Of a stretch of DNA of 64,000 bases, positions 53,156-61,571 are shown piece after piece. Position 1 is the first letter of the stretch. Each line of letters opens with the position of its first letter. Source of the stretch: Phocaeicola plebeius DSM 17135 (GTDB lineage Bacteria > Bacteroidota > Bacteroidia > Bacteroidales > Bacteroidaceae); assembly GCF_000187895.1 (NCBI RefSeq), contig NZ_DS990119.1, positions 62,001 to 126,000 on the forward strand. The letters are read 5' to 3'. The notes below the pieces were generated by a model, which worked only from the letters and a program-made list of their open reading frames with translations, made no database searches and had not been told where the DNA came from. The translations under genes and the position numbers were made by a program.

Positions 53156-54232
53156 ATGGAGAAACAGCAAGATAGAATCCGAATCAAGGACATCGCCCAG
53201 ATGGCCGGAGTATCGGTGGGAACAGTAGACCGTGTACTTCACTCCCGGAGCGGTGTGTCCGAATCCAGCCGCATTAAAGTGGAAGAAATATTGAAGAAGC
53301 TGAACTATCAGCCCAACATGTATGCCAGTGCGCTGGCTTCGAACAAGAAATACAGATTTGCCTATCTGCTTCCTTCGCACAATGAGGGAGACTATTGGAA
53401 AGATGTGGAGCGCGGCATGCAACAGGCTATCACCCGCTTTTCCGATTTCAATGTTTCTCTGTCGGATTATTATTATGACCAGTACGAGTCGGGCGCCTTT
53501 ATAGAAAGTGGTATGCGCATTCTGGACGCACAGCCCGACGGGGTCATCCTTTCGCCTACCGTGGAAAAAGAAACGGAGCAGTTTGTCAACCTGCTGCGTG
53601 AAGCCGGCATTCCGTATGTGTTTATTGATTCGAATATTGCCCGACTGGAACCGCTGGCTTTCTACGGACAGCATGCCCAGCGGAGCGGATACTTTGCCGC
53701 CCGCATGTTGCGTCTGCTGGCAAAAGGCGAACCGGAGATTGTCATCTTCCGTCAGATAAACGAAGGACGTCTGGGTTCGAACCAGCAGCTCCATCGTGAA
53801 GAGGGTTTCTATGAATATATGAAGGAGCACTGTCCGGAACTGAAAATGTGGGAACTGAACCTCTATGCCAAACAGCCGGGTGAAGATGCTTCGTTGCTGG
53901 ACGATTTCTTTGCGGCGCATCCGAACGTGAAGTGCGGTATCACCTTCAACTCGAAGGCGTACATTATCGGCGAGTATATGCAGCGTCACGGACGTACGGA
54001 TTTCCATCTTATGGGATACGACCTGCTGCGTCGCAACGTGGCGTGTCTGAAGGCCGGAAGCATTGACTTTGTCATAGCCCAGCAGCCTACCGTGCAGGGA
54101 TACAACAGCATTGAATGTCTGTGCAACCACCTGATTCTGCGCAAGAAGGTGAAGGACTGCAACTACATGCCCATCAACCTGATTACGACGGAAAACATCG
54201 ATTTCTATTTCGATGCACATGTCAACGAATAA
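53156..54232 (+). CDS. LacI-family regulator of hexuronate genes
   Basis: A 358-residue regulator. The N-terminal HTH is RIRIKDIAQMAGVSVGTVDRVLHSRSGVSESSRIKVEEILKKLNYQPN (about 6-55), followed by a periplasmic-binding-protein-like sensor (FAYLLPSHNEGDYWKDVERGMQQAI; DGVILSPTVEKE; HLMGYDLL). The variant TVDRVLH in place of TVSRVLN is common in Bacteroides. It lies between kdgK (divergent) and uxaA (21 bp downstream), so it probably controls both by sensing a hexuronate intermediate. Confidence 0.88.
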   Translation: MEKQQDRIRIKDIAQMAGVSVGTVDRVLHSRSGVSESSRIKVEEILKKLNYQPNMYASALASNKKYRFAYLLPSHNEGDYWKDVERGMQQAITRFSDFNVSLSDYYYDQYESGAFIESGMRILDAQPDGVILSPTVEKETEQFVNLLREAGIPYVFIDSNIARLEPLAFYGQHAQRSGYFAARMLRLLAKGEPEIVIFRQINEGRLGSNQQLHREEGFYEYMKEHCPELKMWELNLYAKQPGEDASLLDDFFAAHPNVKCGITFNSKAYIIGEYMQRHGRTDFHLMGYDLLRRNVACLKAGSIDFVIAQQPTVQGYNSIECLCNHLILRKKVKDCNYMPINLITTENIDFYFDAHVNE

Positions 54233-54253
54233 CCTGATTACATCGCTATTAAT

Positions 54254-55747
54254 ATGAAAACAACTTATTTGAGAATCAACCTGGCCGATAACGTGGCGGT
54301 GGCTATTTCTCCCCTTCATGCAGGAGAAACCATCGAGGCAGACGGACGGGTGATTACCCTGCGCACGGATGTGCCTGCCGGCCACAAGGTGACGCTGAAG
54401 AATTTCCAGGCTGGAGAGAATATCATTAAATACGGCTACCCCATCGGTCATGTTACCGTCGATGTGCCCGAAGGTACATGGGTGAGCGAGAAAGAAATCA
54501 AGACTAATCTGGCAGGACTGCTGGATTATACCTACCAGCCTGTGGAGGTGCACACGGATATTCCGGTGGAACACCGTACGTTCAAGGGCTATCGCCGTCG
54601 GAACGGAGACGTAGGCGTGCGTAACGAGATCTGGATTATCCCGACCGTGGGCTGTGTGAACGGTATCGTAAACCAGCTGGCCGAGGGACTTCGCCGCGAG
54701 ACGGACGGAGGCAAGGGAGTGGATGCCATTGTGGCTTTCCCGCATAACTACGGCTGCTCGCAGTTGGGTGAAGACCATGAGAATACGAAGAAGATTCTGC
54801 GCGACATGGTGCTGCATCCCAATGCCGGAGCCGTGTTGGTAGTAGGATTAGGATGTGAGAACAACCAGCCCGATGTGTTCCGTGAATTTGTCGGTACGTA
54901 TGACGAAGACCGTATCCGCTTCATGGTGGCACAGAAGGTAGACGATGAATACGAAGAAGGCATGCGTATCTTGCGTGAACTGTATGCCAAGTGCTGTCAG
55001 GACGAGCGTACCGATGTGCCCCTCTCCGAGTTGCGCGTGGGACTGAAATGCGGTGGTTCCGACGGCTTCTCGGGCATTACGGCCAATCCGTTGCTGGGCA
55101 TGTTCTCCGACTACCTGATTGCACAGGGAGGAACTTCGGTACTGACTGAGGTACCCGAAATGTTCGGGGCAGAAACCATCCTGATGAACCGTTGCCGTAC
55201 TACGGAACTGTTCAACCAGACGGTGAGTCTGATCAATGATTTCAAGGAATACTTCCTTTCACATGGAGAGCCTGTGGGCGAGAATCCTTCGCCAGGTAAT
55301 AAGGCCGGAGGTATTTCTACACTGGAAGAAAAAGCATTGGGTTGCACACAGAAATGCGGAAAGAGTTACGTATCGGGTGTGATGGCTTACGGAGAACGCT
55401 TGCAGATAAAAGGCTTGAACCTGCTCTCGGCTCCGGGCAATGACCTTGTAGCTGCTACGGCCCTCGCCTCTTCCGGCTGCCACATTGTGTTGTTCACTAC
55501 AGGACGCGGTACGCCATTCGGTACCTTCGTACCTACCATGAAGATTTCTACCAATTCCAACCTGGCGGCGCACAAGCCCGGATGGATTGATTTCAATGCC
55601 GGTGTCATCGTAGAAAATGAACCGATGGAGACCACTTGCCGTCGTTTCATCGATTATGTGATTCAGGTGGCCAGCGGAGAACCTGTGAACAATGAGAAAA
55701 AGAATTACCGTGAGATTGCCATTTTCAAGAATGGTGTCACACTTTAA
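54254..55747 (+). CDS. uxaA: Altronate dehydratase
   Basis: A 497-residue member of the UxaA/GarD family. An N-terminal SAF domain (about 1-75: LADNVAVAISPLHAGETIEADGRVITLRTDVPAGHKVTLKNFQAGENIIKYGYPIGH) is followed by the large dehydratase domain (NEIWIIPTVGCVNGIVNQLA, HNYGCSQLGEDHENTKKIL, LKCGGSDGFSGITANPLLG, TTGRGTPFGTFVPTMKISTNSNL). It removes water from altronate to give 2-keto-3-deoxygluconate, the substrate of KdgK. UxaB and UxaC must be elsewhere. Confidence 0.92.
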   Translation: MKTTYLRINLADNVAVAISPLHAGETIEADGRVITLRTDVPAGHKVTLKNFQAGENIIKYGYPIGHVTVDVPEGTWVSEKEIKTNLAGLLDYTYQPVEVHTDIPVEHRTFKGYRRRNGDVGVRNEIWIIPTVGCVNGIVNQLAEGLRRETDGGKGVDAIVAFPHNYGCSQLGEDHENTKKILRDMVLHPNAGAVLVVGLGCENNQPDVFREFVGTYDEDRIRFMVAQKVDDEYEEGMRILRELYAKCCQDERTDVPLSELRVGLKCGGSDGFSGITANPLLGMFSDYLIAQGGTSVLTEVPEMFGAETILMNRCRTTELFNQTVSLINDFKEYFLSHGEPVGENPSPGNKAGGISTLEEKALGCTQKCGKSYVSGVMAYGERLQIKGLNLLSAPGNDLVAATALASSGCHIVLFTTGRGTPFGTFVPTMKISTNSNLAAHKPGWIDFNAGVIVENEPMETTCRRFIDYVIQVASGEPVNNEKKNYREIAIFKNGVTL

Positions 55748-55830
55748 AGAAACCTCTGAAAACTAAAAGAGAACGCGCAAGGATATTTTCACATACCCTT
55801 GCGCGTTTTCTTTTTAGATAGAGAGTGTTT

Positions 55831-57726
55831 TTATTTCTTTTTGGTAGTGATGAGAATCACGCCATTCTTTCCTTTTTCGCCATATATTGCGGTTGCATCT
55901 GCGTCTTTCAATACAGTGATTGATTCAATACACTGAGGATCGAGCTTGTTCATTGTTTCGGTGGAGGCCTCCGTTTTGTCTATCAGCACCATCGGCAATG
56001 CTTCTTCTTTTCCCTGACCGTCCTTTCCGTTCTGAAACATTTGGACGATTGCTGCCGGAACTTCGCTTTTCTGAGGAGCCGGAGTGACTCCATATCCCAC
56101 TACTACGACGTCATTGTCGCTTGCCTTCGGCTTGTTGTTGGTTCCCTCCAGCATGAAAGTTACCGGGAGAGTAAATTTCACGCTGACCGGCTTTCCGTCC
56201 TGCATGCCCGGCTTCCATTTCGGCATGGTGCTGATTACGCGGATAGCTTCGGCATCCAGCCACGGGTCGACCGGACGGAGCACCTTGAAATCGCTCAGCG
56301 AACCGTCTTTCCTTACCACAAACTGCACGATGACACGCCCCTGCTTACCGGCTTCCTGTGCCTTTGCAGGATACCTGAGATTGCGTGCCATAAATTCCAG
56401 ACCAGCACGCATACCGCCCGGATATTCCGGCATCTGCTCCACTACGCTAAACGTCTGGTCGTCCGACACCACAGCTTGCGGAGCAGGCGCTACCACCTTC
56501 ACATCTTTCTTTGTGTCGCTTTCAGTCAAGACAATTGTCTGGTCGGCTTTCTTCAGACAGTCTTTGACCGACATGGTAACCGTACTCATACCGATGTAGG
56601 CCACCTGGATGCTTTGGTCGGTGCCGACTTCCAGCGTGAAATTACCGTTTTCGTCGGTAATGGTCCCGTTGGTCGTATTCGCCACAAGTACGGTTGCTGC
56701 AATGATGGGGGTTCCTTTTTTATCCACCACCTTCATCTTCAGTTTGGTCTTTTCGGCGGGATTCGACACATTTTTATCGGCATACGTTTCCAAAACTGCC
56801 GATAAATCATTAACTTTGACACTTGAAATCTCATCGAGTGGTTGAGAGATTTCAGGACGGGCAAAAGCAGCTACGGTAACGGCTGCCAACGGAAGTACAT
56901 AGAGGTACTTGGCACGTGCCCACGGATTGGATTTTTTTCGAATCATCATAGTGATACGTTTTTTAAGTGAACTGTGATTAAAGCTGTTGGCAATAGAGTA
57001 GAGCCTTGCGCCAACGGCTTTTTTTATTAATAGCATTTGATATTCTTTCGCATTGATGCCCTGACGGAGTACTTCTTCGTCGGCTTCGTATTCGTGGATG
57101 TTCTGCAACTCCTGCTTGAGCAGCCAGATGGCCGGATTGAACCATTGCAGCCAGGCACAGGCTTCGGTCAGCAACAAGTCCCATGAGTGACGGTGATGGA
57201 TGTGGGCCATTTCGTGCACCAAAATGTGATGTCCGCTTTCCTTCAAGTCTGTTTCCGAAATCACGATGTAGCGCATCCAGCTGAAAGGAGCCAGTTTGCG
57301 GCGGTGAACTACCAAGCATACCCCGTTGTCTAACCTTTCACACCGGCTGTGACGAATGAGATAAAGCATGCGTCCCAGCGACCAGAGGTGACGGGCGATG
57401 ACAAAAAACAGTCCAGCAAAATAGACTAACACCAGCCCTTCCTGCCAGTGGAACGGGCGACTTCCCTCTTCCACCACTACCGCTTCGCTATTCCATTGGT
57501 ACATCAGCAGCAAGTCCTCCATCGACATCACTTGTGCATTTACCGGCGAAGCCTGTTCCACCGTCACCTTTACCAAAGGCAGCAGGCATGAGAGTAGCAT
57601 CACTCCCAGCAAAGCCATCCGGTTGAAACGATGGAAAGTTTCCTTGCTGAGCAGCAGGCGATAGAACAGATAGAACATCGCCAGGCAGACAGCCGACTTG
57701 AGTATATAGACTAAAAAGGTTCCCAT
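55831..57726 (-). CDS. M56 BlaR1-type protein with CPD, TonB C-terminal and plug-like domains
   Basis: A 631-residue protein. N-terminal helices and the M56 metallopeptidase HEMAH (171-175) with E214 in HEYEAD lie in the first 280 residues. A carboxypeptidase-regulatory-like beta domain (about 327-405, KMKVVDKKGTPIIAATVLVANTTNGTITDENGNFTLEV), a TonB C-terminal domain (about 430-530, FVVRKDGSLSDFKVLRPVDPWLDAEAIRVISTMPKWKPGMQDGKPVSVKFTLPVTF) and a short TonB-receptor plug-like end (IESITVLKDADATAIYGEKGKNGVILITTKKK) follow. BlaR1-like proteins sense stress and cleave BlaI-type repressors; the gene is near blaI. Confidence 0.88.
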   Translation of the reverse strand: MGTFLVYILKSAVCLAMFYLFYRLLLSKETFHRFNRMALLGVMLLSCLLPLVKVTVEQASPVNAQVMSMEDLLLMYQWNSEAVVVEEGSRPFHWQEGLVLVYFAGLFFVIARHLWSLGRMLYLIRHSRCERLDNGVCLVVHRRKLAPFSWMRYIVISETDLKESGHHILVHEMAHIHHRHSWDLLLTEACAWLQWFNPAIWLLKQELQNIHEYEADEEVLRQGINAKEYQMLLIKKAVGARLYSIANSFNHSSLKKRITMMIRKKSNPWARAKYLYVLPLAAVTVAAFARPEISQPLDEISSVKVNDLSAVLETYADKNVSNPAEKTKLKMKVVDKKGTPIIAATVLVANTTNGTITDENGNFTLEVGTDQSIQVAYIGMSTVTMSVKDCLKKADQTIVLTESDTKKDVKVVAPAPQAVVSDDQTFSVVEQMPEYPGGMRAGLEFMARNLRYPAKAQEAGKQGRVIVQFVVRKDGSLSDFKVLRPVDPWLDAEAIRVISTMPKWKPGMQDGKPVSVKFTLPVTFMLEGTNNKPKASDNDVVVVGYGVTPAPQKSEVPAAIVQMFQNGKDGQGKEEALPMVLIDKTEASTETMNKLDPQCIESITVLKDADATAIYGEKGKNGVILITTKKK

Positions 57727-57787
57727 GACTTTTATGTGTGTTTACAGTTATTATTCCGTACTGACCAAGGTCTTCGCTAATTTCCGC

Positions 57788-58543
57788 TTATTTCTCGGCC
57801 GATAATTGCCGGATGGTTTTCAGTAGTTCGTCACGTTTCTGCTGGTTGGTGCCTATGGTGAGCTTTCGCACCACCCCCTGTTTATCAATCACTACCGTGG
57901 TGGGTGTCTGCTGTACGCCGAACATCTTCCACAACGCAGAATCGTTTGCTACCTGATGAAAGCGGAATCCCTGACGCTCCACAATCGTCTGTATCTGTTC
58001 GGGAGTGTTCCAGGTGACGGCCAGGTAATTCACATCAGGGCAGGTATCCAGCCATTTGCTCAGCTCGGGCATCTCGCGGATGCAAGGGCCGCACCCCGTG
58101 TACCAGAAGTTGAGCACCAGCGGCCGTCCCAGGGTATTGCGGTCAGTCCAGCGGGTACCGTCGGTAGCCTGTACGCTGAAAGGTTTGATGCGCTCCCCTT
58201 CCTTCATGGCCAGTTTAGAAGTGTGAGTAATCATTGACATAAACTTTACGTTTCCCTTCGCTTTTTCCAGCCAATAATCTGCATCCTTCACTTCAGACAG
58301 AGGAACGGCGTATTTCTTTGAATTCTCGCTTAGTTTGACGCCTGTCACCAGCATCATCATCCGTCCGTCTTCGCTCTTCAGAACAGCCATCTTGAGTTTT
58401 GCCCCATTCAGTTCGGAGGGTGTCTCCATGAAGAAACAGCCGTCTATCAGCAGTTTCGGGTTCTTTTTACTTTCCGTCTGTCCCCAGGAAGGCAGCATCA
58501 GACCACATAAAAGCCACGCCGCCAATAATATGCGTTTTCTCAT
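57788..58543 (-). CDS. TlpA-family thiol oxidoreductase
   Basis: A 251-residue exported protein (MRKRILLAAWLLCGLMLPSWG). An N-terminal DUF-like part (to about 110) is followed by a thioredoxin domain with active site FWYTGCGPCIREMPELSKWL and a TPTTVVIDKQGVV cis-proline loop. Thiol-disulfide exchange in the periplasm. The gene overlaps blaI by 4 bp and lies 61 bp before the M56 gene, so the three form a module. Confidence 0.87.
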   Translation of the reverse strand: MRKRILLAAWLLCGLMLPSWGQTESKKNPKLLIDGCFFMETPSELNGAKLKMAVLKSEDGRMMMLVTGVKLSENSKKYAVPLSEVKDADYWLEKAKGNVKFMSMITHTSKLAMKEGERIKPFSVQATDGTRWTDRNTLGRPLVLNFWYTGCGPCIREMPELSKWLDTCPDVNYLAVTWNTPEQIQTIVERQGFRFHQVANDSALWKMFGVQQTPTTVVIDKQGVVRKLTIGTNQQKRDELLKTIRQLSAEK

Positions 58544-58902
58544 AGCCGTCCCTCTTCTACTTTCTGTATCAGTTCCTTGAGTTCCTCCACCGAAATGTCT
58601 TCTTCTTTCACCAGCGAGGAAACAGCCCCTAAGAAAGAGTTGTTGAAATATTTGGAGATGACCCTACGCAGGGTTTTCCGTCGGAATTCCTCTTCCGACA
58701 CTACGGCATGATACTGGTAGGTATTACCAAACGCTGTATGCGACAGGTAGCCTTTTTCTTCCAGTCCCCTTACGATGGTCGACAGGGTGTTGAAGTGCGG
58801 TCGTGGCTCTTCGTAGAGTTCCAGCAACTGCTTGACGAACATCGGACCTTTCTCCCAGAAAAATCCCATGATTTCTTCTTCTTTGGCAGTAAGTGTTTTC
58901 AT
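58540..58902 (-). CDS. BlaI/MecI/CopY-family repressor
   Basis: A 120-residue winged-helix repressor: LTAKEEEIMGFFWEKGPMFVKQLLELYEEPRPHFNTLSTIVRGLEEKGYLSHTAFGNTYQYHAVVSEEEFRRKTLRRVISKYFNNSFLGAVSSLVKEED. It is the first gene of the BlaI-TlpA-M56 set, and the M56 protein would be its antirepressor. Three short dyads just upstream may be its operators. Confidence 0.9.
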   Translation of the reverse strand: MKTLTAKEEEIMGFFWEKGPMFVKQLLELYEEPRPHFNTLSTIVRGLEEKGYLSHTAFGNTYQYHAVVSEEEFRRKTLRRVISKYFNNSFLGAVSSLVKEEDISVEELKELIQKVEEGRL

Positions 58903-58928
58903 TTCCGTTTCAATTGGTTATTGCAAAG

Positions 58929-58976
58929 AACTAAAATTTTTAGTTCATAAACTAATATTTATAGTTAATATAACTA
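58929..58976. promoter_or_regulatory. Candidate BlaI operator dyads
   Basis: AACTAAAATTTTTAGTT (58929-58945, palindrome), ACTAATATTTATAGT (58951-58965) and TAGTTAATATAACTA (58962-58976) share ACTA/TAGT ends. They cover the expected promoter of the BlaI gene, whose -7 would be TTCTTTGC (58930-58923, minus). Confidence 0.55.
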
Positions 58977-59081
58977 AAGAGAATAGTTTTTATAGCGACT
59001 TTTCTATATGAATTAAAGGTGAGCCGCTAATCAAGAAAAATTTACTGGTTATTCTCCCTTGGATTCTGAAATATTACTGGT

Positions 59082-59288
59082 TCAGAATTGAGGAGGAAGA
59101 TGCTTACGATGCCCGGGAGCATCGAACTTTGCAGATTTTCTACCACGTATTTTTTTCGCATGACCAGGAGGAATCTCCTTCTTATGTGGTGGCTTGGGTG
59201 CATGGCGATGCACCACGCAAGAGCTTCCGCCCAAACACAAGAGTAGACTGAATAAGGCAATCAACAATTTTGTTCTCATAACTTTCAA
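59082..59288 (-). CDS. Small His/Pro/Lys-rich lipoprotein
   Basis: A 68-residue protein with signal and lipobox (MRTKLLIALFSLLLCLGGSSC from an internal Met at 59279, or MKVMRTK from 59288). The mature part is VVHRHAPKPPHKKEIPPGHA followed by KKIRGRKSAKFDAPGHRKHLPPQF, with repeated PPGHAKK / APGH turns. I know of similar short Bacteroides proteins, which have been given uncertain names; a function is not evident. Possible metal or polyanion binding. Confidence 0.65.
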   Translation of the reverse strand: MKVMRTKLLIALFSLLLCLGGSSCVVHRHAPKPPHKKEIPPGHAKKIRGRKSAKFDAPGHRKHLPPQF

Positions 59289-59377
59289 TGGTTTCTACAA
59301 AGTTAGAAAAAACACAGATATAATCTTCTGCAAACCTTTCCAATTGTAGAGAATAAAAGCACCCTCAGCTCTTTTCT

Positions 59378-59510
59378 AAAATGCAAGTGCCTTTGTTGTG
59401 AAACACAAAGGCGTTTGAATCAAAACGCAAGTACGTTCAAGCTCAAACACAAGTACATTCGAACTAAAACGTAAGTGTGTTTTTCACACAGACATGCAAG
59501 TGTGTGAAAA
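59378..59510. repeat. 22-bp-period palindromic repeat cluster D
   Basis: Six units start at 59378, 59400, 59422, 59445, 59466 and 59490, all in one orientation: AAAATGCAAGTGCCTTTG, AAACACAAAGGCGTTT, AAAACGCAAGTACGTTC, AAACACAAGTACATTC, AAAACGTAAGTGTGTTTT and GACATGCAAGTGTGTGA. Same consensus as clusters B and C. Confidence 0.7.
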
Positions 59511-59654
59511 AGATGCAAAAACAACAAGAAAAAGCGTGTTGAAAGATTTTGAACAAATCCTCCAAACAATAATAGGAGGAATGCCGAGGAAATGATATCT
59601 CTTTGATTTACAGAAACTAATCAGCTATAGAAGCATAAATGAACAGTGGAGAAC

Positions 59655-59789
59655 TTGACAGGTTGACGGGTTGGCACCGGTTTTTCTAACTTTTTATATA
59701 TAGGTGTGGAAAAATATAAATCTTGTATTTTTCCACACCTTGTGTATATATAGTTTAAAAAATACCTGCCAACCCCGACAACCCGTCAA
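59655..59789. repeat. 135-nt concentric inverted repeat
   Basis: Outer arms TTGACAGGTTGACGGGTTGGCA (59655-59676) and the near-complementary 59767-59789, inner arms GGTGTGGAAAAATA (59703-59716) and TATTTTTCCACACC (59726-59739), with TATATATA on both sides; all share a centre near 59722. It lies in the 590-bp gene-free stretch 59289-59875, with cluster D before it and a terminator after it. Could be a MITE-like remnant or an RNA structure. Confidence 0.65.
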
Positions 59790-59818
59790 GCACACGGCCG
59801 AAAACAGCCAATAAAAAA

Positions 59819-59853
59819 CCTCCTTCACTTCATCTTTTCAGAAGCGAAGGAGG
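59819..59853 (-). terminator. Terminator of DUF3127 gene
   Basis: CCTCCTTCACTTC and GAAGCGAAGGAGG pair; on the minus strand TTTTTTATTGG follows. Confidence 0.85.
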
Positions 59854-59875
59854 CATTCTAATTTCTTTTATTCAT

Positions 59876-60247
59876 TTAGAACGGCAGGTCGTCTTTCTCG
59901 TCTGTCATGGAGAAATCGGCCGGAGCTGCATTTACCGGAGGGAATGGAGCTTCTACCGGAGGCATCTGAGGAGTGGCTCCTACACGTTCCACCTTCCATG
60001 CACGGATACTGTTGAACCAGCGTCCTTGCCATTCGCGGGCGTCAATGTCGAACGATACGTTCAGTTCCTCGCCCACCTGAATATTAAACTGTTTGATTTT
60101 GTCGTCACCAAAGACATCAAAGCACATACGACGCGGATACTGGTCGTGCGTTTCGATGACATATTCTTGTACCTTCCATTCGTTGCCGTTCCGCGATGTA
60201 CCGCCTTTCGGTTCCAGAACCGCAATCACTCTTCCTGCTAATTCCAT
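59876..60247 (-). CDS. DUF3127 OB-fold-like protein with SSB-like acidic tail
   Basis: A 123-residue protein. MELAGRVIAVLEPKGGTSRNGNEWKVQEYVIETHDQYPRRMCFDVFGDDKIKQFNIQVGEELNVSFDIDAREWQGRWFNSIRAWKVERV is an OB-like beta fold. A Pro-rich linker leads to a C-terminal MTDEKDDLPF, closely resembling the DDDIPF tail of single-stranded DNA-binding proteins that recruits repair proteins. It is divergent from dnaN. Role inferred: ssDNA metabolism. Confidence 0.8.
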   Translation of the reverse strand: MELAGRVIAVLEPKGGTSRNGNEWKVQEYVIETHDQYPRRMCFDVFGDDKIKQFNIQVGEELNVSFDIDAREWQGRWFNSIRAWKVERVGATPQMPPVEAPFPPVNAAPADFSMTDEKDDLPF

Positions 60248-60318
60248 AAATAGTATTTTTAAATTCGGTGACGAAATTACGACTTTCCATAGAAGAAAAC
60301 TAATTTTTAAGACCTTTT

Positions 60319-60352
60319 TTTGTGGGGCGTATGCAATCTTTTCGTAACTTTG
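60319..60352 (+). promoter_or_regulatory. Promoter of dnaN operon
   Basis: TTTG (60319-60322) and TAACTTTG (60345-60352) with a 22-bp spacer, slightly long. The ATG at 60424 lies about 70 bp downstream. Confidence 0.5.
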
Positions 60353-60423
60353 GCAATTGGTTTAGGGCATCCGAGGATGCATTTAATAATAAAAACAGAA
60401 CAAAAACAAATATAAAAACAGCT

Positions 60424-61548
60424 ATGAAGTTTATCGTTTCAAGTACTGCTTTATTCAGTCATTTGCAGGCTATCAGCCGAGTAATCAACTCAAGAAATTC
60501 ATTACCCATTCTGGACTGTTTCCTCTTCGAACTGAGAGACGGTACGCTCTTTATGACTGCTTCGGACAATGACACTACGCTGTCTACTTCTATCGAAGTG
60601 AATGAATCGGACAGTGACGGCCGTTTCGCCGTTTCTTCCAAGACATTGCTCGAAGCATTGAAAGAGATTCCGGAGCAGCCGCTGAGTTTCCACATCGAAC
60701 CCAGCAATATGGAAATTACCGTGGAATACCTGAATGGAAAATATAGTCTGATGGGACAGAATGCCGACGAATATCCGCAGGCACAGGCGTTGGGCAGCAA
60801 TGCCGTACAGGTGACCATGGGAGCAGAAATCTTGATGAACGGCGTAAACCGCAGCCTTTTTGCGACTGCCGACGACGAACTTCGTCCGGTGATGAACGGT
60901 ATTTATTTTGACATCAGTACGGAAGACATTACATTGGTGGCTTCCGACGGTCATAAGCTGGTACGTTGCAAGACTTATGCTGCACGAGGAGCAGAGAAAG
61001 CTGCCTTCATCCTTCCGAAGAAGCCGGCCAACCTGCTGAAGAACCTGTTGCCGAAGGAACAGGGCGACGTACAGATTGGCTTTGATGACCGCAATGCCAT
61101 GTTCACCCTCGAAAACTATCAGATGATTTGTCGTCTGATTGAAGGACGTTATCCGAACTATAACTCTGTCATTCCGCAGAACAACCCGCACCGTGCCATC
61201 ATTGACCGTGCGCTCTTCATCAGTGCCCTGCGCCGTGTGTCTGTGTTCTCTTCACAGTCAAGCAGTCTGATCAAGCTGAGCTTGTCGGAAAACCAGATGA
61301 AGATTTCTGCACAGGACATCGACTTCTCTACTTCGGCCGAAGAAACCATCGCTTGCCAGTATGGCGGCAACCCGATGAGCATCGGTTTCAAGTCGTCGTT
61401 CCTGATTGACATTCTGAACAACATTTCTGCACAGAACATCATCATCGAACTGGCCGACCCGTCACGCGCAGGTGTCATCGTTCCTGAAGAACAGGAGGAA
61501 GACGAAGACCTGCTGATGCTGCTGATGCCGATGATGCTGAACGACTAA
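60424..61548 (+). CDS. dnaN: DNA polymerase III beta sliding clamp
   Basis: 374 residues from MKFIVSSTALFSHLQAISRV at 60424; the longer frame from 60322 crosses the promoter. Three clamp domains are present (LLEALKEIPEQPLSFHIE; RSLFATADDELRPVMNGIYFDISTEDITLVASDGHKLV; LRRVSVFSSQSSSLIKLSLSENQMKISAQDIDFSTSAEETI), ending LLMLLMPMMLND where M/L-P-M/L is usual. The clamp tethers the replicase to DNA. The exonuclease gene follows after 23 bp. Confidence 0.96.
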   Translation: MKFIVSSTALFSHLQAISRVINSRNSLPILDCFLFELRDGTLFMTASDNDTTLSTSIEVNESDSDGRFAVSSKTLLEALKEIPEQPLSFHIEPSNMEITVEYLNGKYSLMGQNADEYPQAQALGSNAVQVTMGAEILMNGVNRSLFATADDELRPVMNGIYFDISTEDITLVASDGHKLVRCKTYAARGAEKAAFILPKKPANLLKNLLPKEQGDVQIGFDDRNAMFTLENYQMICRLIEGRYPNYNSVIPQNNPHRAIIDRALFISALRRVSVFSSQSSSLIKLSLSENQMKISAQDIDFSTSAEETIACQYGGNPMSIGFKSSFLIDILNNISAQNIIIELADPSRAGVIVPEEQEEDEDLLMLLMPMMLND

Positions 61549-61571
61549 TCTTTTTTGTTACACACAGACTC

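Noticed and set aside
53066-54817. Long minus-strand frame of 583 codons
   Set aside because: It is antisense to the well-recognised LacI regulator and uxaA start, has an amino-acid composition rich in His and Gln typical of antisense frames, and shows no domain.
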